Source of the DNA: Catalinimonas alkaloidigena
Lineage (GTDB): Bacteria > Bacteroidota > Bacteroidia > Cytophagales > Flexibacteraceae
Assembly (NCBI RefSeq): GCF_900100765.1
Contig: NZ_FNFO01000004.1
Span: 62,001 to 126,000 of the forward strand
Reading direction: 5' to 3'
DNA: 64,000 bases
Made by a program: the position numbers and the translations under genes. Numbering within the stretch: position 1 is the stretch's first letter; every line of letters begins with the position of its first letter. A model generated the notes under the pieces. The model made no database searches and had not been told where the DNA came from. It worked only from the letters and a program-made list of their open reading frames with translations. Positions 28,101-35,078 of this stretch are shown here, piece by piece.

Positions 28101-29369
28101 GGCCAGGCTCTCCTGGCGGCTGTCCTGATGATGATAGCGCGTAAATTTCTGCGTTTTCGGATCGAAACTGCACAGTCCCTCCCCCCAGGTACCGATCCAG
28201 ACCAGCCCATCGCTTCCCTCGTACATCACGTTGATGTTGCCTTCGGGAACGGTGTTTTTGTCCAGCGGATTGTTCTGGTATAACAAAAAGCGCTGCCCCC
28301 GCGGGTCGAACTTGCTGAGGCCGTTGTCGTGACCCGCCCAGATGATGCCCGAGCGGTCTTCCAGCAGACTGGTAATCCAGCTTCCCTGCAAGGATTTCGG
28401 GTCCAGGTAATCCGACTGGTAGCGCAGAAAATGTCCGTCGTTCCACAACGAAATGCCGCCGTTGTAGGTCCCCACCCAAACGTTTTGCTGCCGGTCAATT
28501 TGCAGAGACAACACGGCATTGTCGCCCAGCGAATGCGGGTCCTGCGGATCGTGCCGGTAAATGTCGTACTGGTGCGAACGGGGGTCGTAGCGGTGCAGGC
28601 CATTGCCCTGGGTACCGATCCACAGCACGCCCGCCCGGTCGAAGCGCATCACTTTGACGTACTGCCGCCGGGCAGTTTGCTGGCCCGTTAGCGTGACAAA
28701 CGAAGCGAACGATTCTTCCCGGCGGTCGAACCGGTAGATGCCGCTGCCCCACGTCCCGACCCAGAGATACCCTTCGTCGTCTTCCACAATGGTGTTGATG
28801 GCATTGCTAACGGGGCCTTCGTCGGTCGGAATCCGAAAGGTGGTAAACTGGTCGCGCTGCGCGTCGTAGCGGCTGAGGCCGTTGTTGGTTCCCACCCAAA
28901 CGACGCCCTGCGAGTCGGTGAACAGGCACCAGAGGTTGTTATCCCCCAGAGAATGTGGATCGTTGTGATCGGCCAAGTAGGCCCGGAAATTTTCGTGCAG
29001 CCGGTCGTAGCGGTTCAGTCCCCAGTTGGTTGCCACCCAGAGTCGCCCGGCCGAGTCGGTCGCCAGGGCTTTGACCCAGTTGTTCGACAGAGAAGTGGAG
29101 TCGCCGGGTAAAAAATCGAAGAGGTCGAAGGCGTAGCCGTCGAAGCGGTGCAGGCCGTTTTGGGTGCCCACCCACAGGAACCCTTCGTCCGTTTGGGCCA
29201 GGCAGTAAACCGAAGTGCTGGACAGCCCCTGTTCGACCGACAGATGCGTAAAGGTAACGGCGGTAGGTTGCGCCTGGCTGCTCGCGATCTTCCCGCCCCA
29301 CAGCACAAACATCAGCCATAGGAACGGTAAGCACTTTCCCGTAAAAGTACGTGACTTACACAAGCGCAA
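25161..29369 (-). CDS. Hybrid two-component system regulator (HTCS), one-protein sensor and AraC-type activator
   Basis: 1402 residues. After a signal peptide (ends near SSQAQ) come about a dozen two-component-regulator propeller repeats (recurring GxLWVGTxxGLxRYD), a Y_Y_Y domain (YYAYMLEGFDDKWNYTDASQ), a membrane helix (WWAYALYVVVAVLVLW), a kinase core (H-box NISHEFRTPLTLILGPL; ATP lid DTGIGIPADRVEKIFDRFYQ), a receiver (VEDNTEVRRYI; phospho-Asp in IISDLMMPRMDG) and a C-terminal AraC DNA-binding domain (VSEIAYEVGFNNLSYFSKCF). Such proteins sense glycan fragments in the periplasm and switch on utilisation loci. No SusCD pair is adjacent; the nearest downstream-transcribed neighbours are unknown genes. 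The target is undetermined. Confidence 0.95.
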   Translation of the reverse strand: MRLCKSRTFTGKCLPFLWLMFVLWGGKIASSQAQPTAVTFTHLSVEQGLSSTSVYCLAQTDEGFLWVGTQNGLHRFDGYAFDLFDFLPGDSTSLSNNWVKALATDSAGRLWVATNWGLNRYDRLHENFRAYLADHNDPHSLGDNNLWCLFTDSQGVVWVGTNNGLSRYDAQRDQFTTFRIPTDEGPVSNAINTIVEDDEGYLWVGTWGSGIYRFDRREESFASFVTLTGQQTARRQYVKVMRFDRAGVLWIGTQGNGLHRYDPRSHQYDIYRHDPQDPHSLGDNAVLSLQIDRQQNVWVGTYNGGISLWNDGHFLRYQSDYLDPKSLQGSWITSLLEDRSGIIWAGHDNGLSKFDPRGQRFLLYQNNPLDKNTVPEGNINVMYEGSDGLVWIGTWGEGLCSFDPKTQKFTRYHHQDSRQESLADNRVWGIREDATGKLWVATSSGLELLDKHTGIFQHLEALPDGDTLVSINEAPFSSLTLGPDGKFWIGTWGNGLYVYDSVQQTTRHLYYDPENPKSLSHDQIKSIFVDRSGTGWVCTSEGGLNRVQFDEAGELRLTRFMYNSRSPESLGSNSPNVVFEDSRQRIWIGTDGSGLSWFDGETGTFHRVLPPGAGAALNSVMGILEDRNGNLWLSTNRGIVKYHPNTEAFKQFDVTDGLQGTAFMASHCKLQNGMMMFGGHNGFNMFMPEQIQDSPFQAPVLINEFKLFNESVAIGEGRTERGKPLLTQPLYLTPELVLSYQDYVLSFGFAALDFTAPHKNYYAYMLEGFDDKWNYTDASQRLATYTNLEPGEYTFRVRGTNSDGVWSQHTASLHVVVTPPFWQTWWAYALYVVVAVLVLWQWRQYVVRRERLRNELRLKRLESEKLMEVDHMKTRFFTNISHEFRTPLTLILGPLQKKLAQMTPDHADRNEVQMMHRNAQRLLQLINQLLDISKLEAGNVKLEPTEGDLLGFLKSIVYSFSSLAEGKRVELLFESTREQLYAYFDRDKVEKIVSNLVSNAFKFTPEGGRVEIRVRTVGQTLNDREMVEIVVADTGIGIPADRVEKIFDRFYQVDGSHTREQEGTGIGLALTRELVALHGGVISADSELGKGSRFTVRLPLQLQERLLPAEESMVAPPRKPSIVFETEDAFPTPLTTDDEQVPLLLIVEDNTEVRRYIRESFDTLYRVEEAVHGQEGLNKAIQLVPDLIISDLMMPRMDGIELCRRLKTDERTSHIPVVLLTARASVESRLDGLETGADDYITKPFHPQELRVRVRNLVESRRKLRERFGKEVVKREVKLEPSEIAVTSSDERFLQNAIGVVEKHMGNPDFAVDTFEQEMALSKMQLYRKLKALTNQSPNEFIRTLRLKRAATLLGAQSGTVSEIAYEVGFNNLSYFSKCFKELFDVTPSEYASQSDSKSVVG

Positions 29370-29526
29370 AGGAATCTAGGTGACGAAACGGAGGTTCCCT
29401 AACCAAGTCTAAAGATACGAACTACGCCTCCCCCTTTGAAAAGATCAATTCAAATTTAGTCGAGCATATATCCTTTCTCGCCTAAAAAAATCAAACTTTT
29501 CGACAGACCTACCGTTTTAGGCCGGT

Positions 29527-29596
29527 GATGCACGCGGTAAGGGTGCCTGAAGGTACCGTTCCCTTCGCAGGTACGTTCAGGCATCCTTGGTGCATG
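29527..29596 (-). terminator. Extended stem-loop downstream of the Tat isomerase-like gene
   Basis: GGGTGCCTGAAGGTACC (29541-29557) and GGTACGTTCAGGCATCC (29570-29586) are inverted copies with two mismatches around a 12-base loop. An outer ATGCAC/GTGCAT pair extends the stem. It follows the stop codon of the 29604-30584 gene at once. There is no immediate T-run, so it is either a terminator or an mRNA-stabilising hairpin. Confidence 0.55.
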
Positions 29597-29603
29597 GGGC
29601 CGC

Positions 29604-30584
29604 TTATGCCAGCAGTTGCGTCAGGTTCTGGTAGCTGGTCGCGATGCTTTCCAGCGGATTGCCCGGCGTCTGATCCTGCTCCACGAAGTAGTACTTCATG
29701 CCCGACTTGTCGGCGTTTTCGAAGATCCGCTTGAAGTCGATCGTACCGTTGCCCACTTCCGTAAAGAATTTCTTTTCGGTGTTATCCATGTCTTTCACGT
29801 GCCAGAGCGGGAAACGACCGGGGTATTTCTCGAACCAGGCCACCGGGTCCTGATTGCTTTTGCTCACCCAGTAGAGGTCCAGTTCGTATTTGACCTGCTC
29901 CGGGTCCAGTTGTTCCAGCATCATCTCGTACATCGTTTTGCCGTCGTACTGCTGACTGAATTCGAAGTCGTGGTTGTGGTAACAGAACTGGACACCCGCC
30001 TTCTGGCAGGCCTCACCGGCTTTGCTCAGCGTCTCCATCGTGCGCTTCAGGCCATCAAGCGTGTTGTACTCGCTCGGGAACATGTAGGCGCACACCAGGT
30101 ACTCTTGCCCGGCTTCGGCGGCCATGTCGACCAGTTGCTGGGTGCCGTTGGTTAGGGTCAGCATGCTGGCCGGAAGAGGTGCTTCCTGTTGCGTTTGTCC
30201 GCCCGCCAGCACGTGGCCGCTGCGGAGGGTCAGGCCCAGGTCTTTCATCATCGACGCCAGTTCGGCCGGCTTCATGCCGTAATAGTGACCTTTGCTACCG
30301 GCGGCGATCTCCATGTTTTTGTAGCCGATGTCGGCGACTTTTTGCAGGGTGCCTTTGGTATCCTGATCCATCTGCTCACGGACGGTGTACAGTTGCAAGC
30401 CAATGGCGGCCAGCGAAGCGGGCATGGCGTTCGACGCGGCAGTGGCAGGGGCCGTGGTCGAATCGGTGGCGGTGGCGTCGGTGGATTTACTGCCGTCGGA
30501 ACAGGCCGGCAAGATTAAACTCCCCATGCCCAGGACGGCCGATGTTTTGAGGGAGTTTTTCAAGAAAACTCTTCGGTTGATCAT
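29604..30584 (-). CDS. Sugar-phosphate isomerase/epimerase-like TIM-barrel protein, Tat lipoprotein
   Basis: 326 residues. The N-terminus NRRVFLKNSLKTSAVLGMGS carries a twin-arginine motif followed by a lipobox (LPAC), so it should be exported folded and lipid-anchored. A Thr/Ala-rich linker leads into the xylose-isomerase-like TIM barrel: IGLQLYTVREQMDQDTKGTL, VQFCYHNHDFEFSQ, and LYWVSKSNQDPVAWF with WHVKDMDN near the metal site. Periplasmic members act on sugars or sugar derivatives; no reaction is established for this group. It lies 88 bases downstream of the patatin gene on the same strand and may share its transcript. A paralogue (39552-40466) lies on the other side of the same operon. 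Confidence 0.88.
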   Translation of the reverse strand: MINRRVFLKNSLKTSAVLGMGSLILPACSDGSKSTDATATDSTTAPATAASNAMPASLAAIGLQLYTVREQMDQDTKGTLQKVADIGYKNMEIAAGSKGHYYGMKPAELASMMKDLGLTLRSGHVLAGGQTQQEAPLPASMLTLTNGTQQLVDMAAEAGQEYLVCAYMFPSEYNTLDGLKRTMETLSKAGEACQKAGVQFCYHNHDFEFSQQYDGKTMYEMMLEQLDPEQVKYELDLYWVSKSNQDPVAWFEKYPGRFPLWHVKDMDNTEKKFFTEVGNGTIDFKRIFENADKSGMKYYFVEQDQTPGNPLESIATSYQNLTQLLA

Positions 30585-30672
30585 AAATTTGGATAGAGAT
30601 TGTGTGAAGAAGGCTGTAAAGTAGAGCAGAAAATTTGATTTTTACCAGTTTCCGCTCTTTCCCCCTTCACGG

Positions 30673-32217
30673 TCAGGCCACGTACTGTTCCCAGAGGGCG
30701 CCGGCGAAAAATTGCCCGAAGCGCGCCAGCAACGCGGCCGATTGCCCCAGGTGTTCGCCGTTGATGGCGTGGAGCGAACGCAGCAAACGCGTGAGTTCGC
30801 CCAGCGACAGTTTCAGGATGCCCGCCCCGACGACCGGCCCGGTGGCGTCGGTTCCGCGGTGCAGCGTGATGTACAGCGTCGTGGTGTCGGACAGGAGATC
30901 GAAGCCGGGGTCGTCGCGCACGTCTTTGTGCCCGGCCAGGTAGTACGGTTGTCCGTCGTGGACGAAGGCCAGCTCGTACACCATGCGTTTGTGCGTCGGG
31001 TCGTTCGTCGGCGTAAACAGGTTGAACTTGCCCCGCCACCCCGGCAGGGCCTCGCCCCACCCCGGCACCGCGACGCGCCCCGTCAGGTGGCCTGCGTGGT
31101 CGGCGTCTTCCACAAAAGCGTCCAGATCGTGGAGGTAAATCGCGGCGTGGAGTGCCAGCTTCGTCCCGGCGGCTTTGCCCCGCGCAGCCCCTTCGTGCGG
31201 CTCGGTGCTTCCCAGGTGAAACCAGCCTTCCATCGTTTCCCGGAACGCAATGCCCGGTCGCAACGCCTGCATGGCGGTAGCTTCCGGCGTCCAGGCAATG
31301 CCCGCTTCCGAGCGCGTCTCCAGGTACGTTTTTGCGTCGGCATAACCCAGGCTGATGAGCGTGGCCGCGTCGATGCGGTTGACGTAGAAATCCGGATCGA
31401 GCGGCAGAGGAACGGCGGGTCGGATGACGTGCAGGCGGATCGGCCGGGTTTGCCCGTAGGCCGGTTCGCCCCGCGCAATGCGTTCGTTCAGGTCGCGGAT
31501 GCGGTCAAATTCTTCGAACAACACGCCGTTGGCGCTCATCTCGATCATGTGCACGTACTGGTTGAAGGGCCCGTCGAGGTACTGCGGATGGTTGCCGATG
31601 CACCAGACCAGCCAGATCTCTTCCGCGCCGCGTTTCACCGCTTCCATCAGGTTGGCGTCTTTGATCCAGACAGCATCCACGTAGGACGCGCCGCGCCACG
31701 TCACGGCGGGCATCAGCATCGGCAGCGAAACGCCCGCCACCAGCAGCGGCAATTCGACGTCGGCGTGCGGAATGGCTTCGTTGGTCTTGCGGCCGTAGTT
31801 GCAGACGTTGAACGTGCCCACCATGCCGGTCGCCGCCCGGATTTTCGCGACGTCGATCCCCAGGTGCGGCAAGACGTGCCGTTCGATTCCGTCGGCATCG
31901 CCCAGGGCCGGGACGTTCGGTCCGCGCAAATACTCCGGCAACGGCAGCAGCGAGACAAACTTCCGCACCGGGAGCGTCTGCCAGCGGTCGGCCATGGCGG
32001 TGGGCGTCAGCCCCGAAAACAGCATCGCCAGGTTGAGCGTGCCACCCGAGGTGCCGTCGGCGTGATGAAAACAAAGTCCGGCTTCGTCCAGGGCCTGCAA
32101 TACGCCTGCCTGATAGGCCACGCGCATGCCCCCTCCCGCCAGCACCAGGGCCCGTCGCGGACCCTGGTCACCAGCCGGAGGACTGCCCCACACCCTATGC
32201 GATTGCGTTGCGTTCAT
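30673..32217 (-). CDS. Patatin-like phospholipase with extra C-terminal domain
   Basis: 514 residues from ATG 32217. The patatin fold shows the oxyanion loop (LVLAGGGMRVAYQAGVL), the nucleophile elbow (DGTSGGTLNLAML, Ser in GTSGG) and a candidate Asp in SYVDAVWIKDANL; the usual DG(G/A) appears as DA. The lipase part ends near residue 315. From RPGIAFRETMEGWF (about residue 320) a further 195 residues form a domain that also ends the GMC oxidoreductase at 35075. Shared blocks are FNLF, AGHKDVRDDPGFDLLSDTTT and FGQFFAG. Patatins hydrolyse acyl esters of lipids. It is the last gene of the seven-gene operon; its start overlaps the preceding membrane-protein gene by 23 bases. Confidence 0.88.
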   Translation of the reverse strand: MNATQSHRVWGSPPAGDQGPRRALVLAGGGMRVAYQAGVLQALDEAGLCFHHADGTSGGTLNLAMLFSGLTPTAMADRWQTLPVRKFVSLLPLPEYLRGPNVPALGDADGIERHVLPHLGIDVAKIRAATGMVGTFNVCNYGRKTNEAIPHADVELPLLVAGVSLPMLMPAVTWRGASYVDAVWIKDANLMEAVKRGAEEIWLVWCIGNHPQYLDGPFNQYVHMIEMSANGVLFEEFDRIRDLNERIARGEPAYGQTRPIRLHVIRPAVPLPLDPDFYVNRIDAATLISLGYADAKTYLETRSEAGIAWTPEATAMQALRPGIAFRETMEGWFHLGSTEPHEGAARGKAAGTKLALHAAIYLHDLDAFVEDADHAGHLTGRVAVPGWGEALPGWRGKFNLFTPTNDPTHKRMVYELAFVHDGQPYYLAGHKDVRDDPGFDLLSDTTTLYITLHRGTDATGPVVGAGILKLSLGELTRLLRSLHAINGEHLGQSAALLARFGQFFAGALWEQYVA

Positions 32218-32590
32218 GTGCCAGCAGCGACCAGAAGTAAAACATGACGAGCGCCGACAGCGCATCGAAACCCGCCACACCCAGCGCCAGCGCGCCGAAA
32301 ATGCCTTTGTATACGCCCAGCGCGACGCCCAGCACTGCCCCGGCTTTCTGACAACTAGCCCAGAACAGGGGCACGCGGGCCGTTTCCGGTTGGCGCAGGG
32401 CGTGCAGCACCAACCCGCCGAATAGGGCCATGAACATTCCGACGAGGCTGAAAAAATGGGCGCTGGTCGGGGTAGTGACCGCCCCGATCAGTTGCAGCAC
32501 CAAACTCGGGGCCACCACTTGCGTCAGGCCGCTGGCCAGGGTGATCCAGGCGATGGCGCGCACGATCCACGAAAGGGTTTTGAAGTTCAT
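32195..32590 (-). CDS. Small four-helix membrane protein, unknown function
   Basis: 131 residues with four hydrophobic segments (IVRAIAWITLASGLTQVVA; FFSLVGMFMALFGGLVLHAL; a Gly/Ala-rich third; ALVMFYFWSLL). There are no catalytic motifs. Its start overlaps the stop of the upstream membrane-protein gene by four bases, and its end overlaps the patatin start. It is thus firmly embedded in the lipid-enzyme operon. It could anchor or shuttle hydrophobic intermediates, but this is inference. Confidence 0.8.
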   Translation of the reverse strand: MNFKTLSWIVRAIAWITLASGLTQVVAPSLVLQLIGAVTTPTSAHFFSLVGMFMALFGGLVLHALRQPETARVPLFWASCQKAGAVLGVALGVYKGIFGALALGVAGFDALSALVMFYFWSLLAHERNAIA

Positions 32591-33069
32591 CGGGTAAGGG
32601 GTTTAGGGTACACCAGCACGGCAAAGTAGGCCATCATGCAGAGCCACTGGAACGTCCACAAGCTCACACGAATCCGGTTCAGCCGCATCCATTTGGTCAG
32701 GACGTCGTCGAGGGTGGCCTGGTCCTGAATGCCCGCCGCCATGCTGGCGTTGTAAGGGAAAATGTAGAGAATGGTCAGGGCCGTGGCGGCCATTACTCCG
32801 ATCAACACGCCGATGGGAAACCACCGCCGCCAGGAGCGCCACTCGTCCACGACCATGAGGCCCGCGCTGAGCAGCATCAGCATGGTCTGAATGCGGAAGA
32901 AGTTGGTCGCCGCCGTCACCTGCGGCACAAACTGGTTGTAATAATTGTCGGGCGTGAGTTGCGGAGCAATCGGGAACGAAAACAGCCACAGCGACCAGCC
33001 CGTGCCCAGATACATCGAGACGCACAGGAACAGGAAACAGGCGTTCAGCAGAAACAGCGGATTTTTCAT
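32587..33069 (-). CDS. Four-helix membrane protein, DUF1772-like
   Basis: 160 residues with four hydrophobic segments (start NPLLFLLNACFLFLCVSM-like, then MLMLLSAGLMVVD, PIGVLIGVMAATALTILYIF and TFQWLCMMAYFAVLVY). The segment WMRLNRIRVSLWTFQW resembles the last-helix signature of DUF1772/anthrone-oxygenase-like membrane proteins, though I am not certain. It lies six bases downstream of the acetoacetate-decarboxylase-like gene and overlaps the next gene by four bases. If the resemblance holds, it could be an oxygenase acting in the same lipid pathway. Confidence 0.75.
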   Translation of the reverse strand: MKNPLFLLNACFLFLCVSMYLGTGWSLWLFSFPIAPQLTPDNYYNQFVPQVTAATNFFRIQTMLMLLSAGLMVVDEWRSWRRWFPIGVLIGVMAATALTILYIFPYNASMAAGIQDQATLDDVLTKWMRLNRIRVSLWTFQWLCMMAYFAVLVYPKPLTR

Positions 33070-33075
33070 GCCGGG

Positions 33076-33963
33076 TCAGATTTGATAGTGCGCATAGTCT
33101 TCTTCGCGCGGCGGGGCCAGCCACGTTTCGCTCCGTCCCAGGTCCACGACGCTCTCCAGCCCCTCGGGCATCGTGGCGGGGGGAGTGTCGTAGGTCAGGA
33201 ACCAGCATTGAAAGTAATCGTCGAGCACGCCGTTGGCCGCCGGAATGAACAGGGTGAACAGCGCCTGCGGATCGATGTCCAGCGTTTTGAGGGCAGCCAC
33301 GTTGGGATGATCGCCGACGTACAGCCGGGCGTTGGCGCGGTGCAACAGTCCGATGCCCGCCCGCCCCCGGAAGTAGATGTTCGAAGCCATCAGCATGTTC
33401 CGAAACTGGCAGTAGTTGGTGGCCCCCACGTTGACCGGCACCACGATCTTTTTGGGCTTGTCGATTTCGATGCGAACCGCAAACTGGCCGTCTTTTTCGT
33501 AGTGGCTGATCACTTCCGTATCGGTGATGTGGTACGCCAGGTTGGCCTGGTGCTTGGGCATGCCCCAGATGCCCTTCCCGCCCTTGACCGACACTTCGGT
33601 ACTGACGGGCAGATCGAGAATGAACTGCCCCGTTCCGAACCGCTTGATCAGCATCCCCGGCAACAGCGGCGGCGCGGGGCGCGGGCCGTGCGTGCAGGCG
33701 ATAGCAATGCTGAATTCGATGTAGCGCCCGATGCTGGTAATCAGGTAGTTGATCACCGTCACCAGCAGTAACCCACGTCCGTCCCACAGGGTAACAGGGT
33801 GCAGCTCGTTGCCAGGCAACAGGGCGGCGGCGCGGGTAGCGTCGATTGGAAAACCGGCCATCAGCGCGGGCGAATTGCGGGCGTAAACGGGCAGGTGGTA
33901 CGGAATGCCATCGACCAGGGCGTAGCGCCCTTCGTAGGCCTGGATGCGGGTGGTAGTTGGCAT
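33076..33963 (-). CDS. Acetoacetate decarboxylase (ADC) family protein
   Basis: 295 residues. The segment VSVKGGKGIWGMPKHQANL matches the ADC-family core that precedes or carries the Schiff-base lysine region, and TVINYLITSIGRYIEFSIAI matches the upstream strand-helix with Tyr/Glu. ADC-superfamily members decarboxylate beta-keto acids or catalyse aldol/dehydration steps on keto substrates, so a role downstream of the oxidoreductase is plausible. It is the fourth gene of the operon, 53 bases after the alpha/beta hydrolase and 6 before the DUF1772-like gene. Which lysine is catalytic cannot be settled by eye. Confidence 0.78.
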   Translation of the reverse strand: MPTTTRIQAYEGRYALVDGIPYHLPVYARNSPALMAGFPIDATRAAALLPGNELHPVTLWDGRGLLLVTVINYLITSIGRYIEFSIAIACTHGPRPAPPLLPGMLIKRFGTGQFILDLPVSTEVSVKGGKGIWGMPKHQANLAYHITDTEVISHYEKDGQFAVRIEIDKPKKIVVPVNVGATNYCQFRNMLMASNIYFRGRAGIGLLHRANARLYVGDHPNVAALKTLDIDPQALFTLFIPAANGVLDDYFQCWFLTYDTPPATMPEGLESVVDLGRSETWLAPPREEDYAHYQI

Positions 33964-34016
33964 AGAAAGAAACAGATTAAAGAAGCGAAAACCGGAGCGT
34001 CACGCGCGCGTTCGCC

Positions 34017-35078
34017 CTATTTTTCCAGTTCCTGTAACATGAGCGGGAACACGTCTCGCCAGGCATGCTTGCCCATAAACACGTCCAGGTGGCTGTAGTC
34101 CGGCAGTAGGTGGAACGTATGGTAGTCGGGTCGGAGGCGGTTCAGGAAGTGGAACGTGCGCGCCTGGCTCTCCGGCAGAAAACAGCGGTTATGCGCCCCG
34201 GCAAACAGCGCAAAGCGCGCGTCGGTCTGCAAAGGCGTGGTTGTAAAATCGTGGGGCAGCCCTTCCACGTCACCTAACGACACCAGGTGCCCGGCCCGGA
34301 GGCACGCTCGCATCTGTTCGTAGAACCGGATGGGCACGGCCGCAAACTCGTCTTCCAGCCACGTGTGGGTTGCGTCGTTCAGGTTCTCGTGCCGCCACAG
34401 GGCCGGCGTGCCGCTGCCGTAGGTGAAGCTTACCTGCCGGCACACGTTGTTGGTGCACTCGTGGTGGGTGAGTTTCACCAGGCCGTTGATGGCTTTGGCA
34501 AACGGCGTGGGCGCGTGGCGTCCCCACTGCGGATTGAGGTACGCGGAAAACTGCTTGACCAGCGGAATGGCCCAGTTGATTTTGAACGACGACCAGTGCG
34601 GCACCACCGGATGCAGCGAAACGGCGTTGCTCACGATGGTTTTGACCTCCGGGACCAACCCCGCCAGTGCCGACATGGTGAACGACGTGGAGCCCTGGCA
34701 GTGGATGATGGCCTTCACCTCCGACCAGCCGGTCTCTTCCACAATTTTTTTGACGGCGGCGGGATGATCGTACCGGGCCGCTTCGTCGAGCGTCCAGGGC
34801 GTGGGCAGGAGGTTGATGCTGGCGCGCCAGTCTTCCAGCCACACGTCGTAGCCGTGCGCCACCAGCATGTCGACCAGCGTCTGGCGAACCGGCGGCCGGA
34901 AAATGTTACTCCGCACCCCCGCGCCGTGGACCAGCATCACGGGGCCGCGACTCGGCTTCTGCGGGCCCTGCAGTTGCGTCAGTTGCCCCCGCACCCCATC
35001 GCCCGCCCGAAACGGCACCCGTCGTTCTTTGTACCGCGTTTTTTCGAACGGGGCATCAACCTCCAGTGCTTTCATCAT
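34017..35078 (-). CDS. Alpha/beta hydrolase with Cys at the nucleophile position
   Basis: 353 residues. The oxyanion region is GPVMLVHGAGVRSNIFRPP, the lid and strand region includes YDVWLEDWRAS, and the elbow is AIIHCQGSTSFTMSAL, where Cys occupies the nucleophile place of the usual G-x-S-x-G box, as in PHA-synthase-like lipase boxes. The catalytic His is probably in LLPDYSHLDVFMG. The acid position reads GAHNRCFLPES with Asn, not Asp. The activity may thus be acyl transfer or a non-standard hydrolysis. Its ATG overlaps the GMC oxidoreductase stop by four bases (ATGA), so the two proteins are coupled. Confidence 0.85.
   Translation of the reverse strand: MMKALEVDAPFEKTRYKERRVPFRAGDGVRGQLTQLQGPQKPSRGPVMLVHGAGVRSNIFRPPVRQTLVDMLVAHGYDVWLEDWRASINLLPTPWTLDEAARYDHPAAVKKIVEETGWSEVKAIIHCQGSTSFTMSALAGLVPEVKTIVSNAVSLHPVVPHWSSFKINWAIPLVKQFSAYLNPQWGRHAPTPFAKAINGLVKLTHHECTNNVCRQVSFTYGSGTPALWRHENLNDATHTWLEDEFAAVPIRFYEQMRACLRAGHLVSLGDVEGLPHDFTTTPLQTDARFALFAGAHNRCFLPESQARTFHFLNRLRPDYHTFHLLPDYSHLDVFMGKHAWRDVFPLMLQELEK

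Noticed and set aside
29527-29596. Insertion-sequence end or attachment site
   Set aside because: The inverted arms sit just after a stop codon with a short loop and no transposase or direct repeat; a transcript hairpin explains them better.
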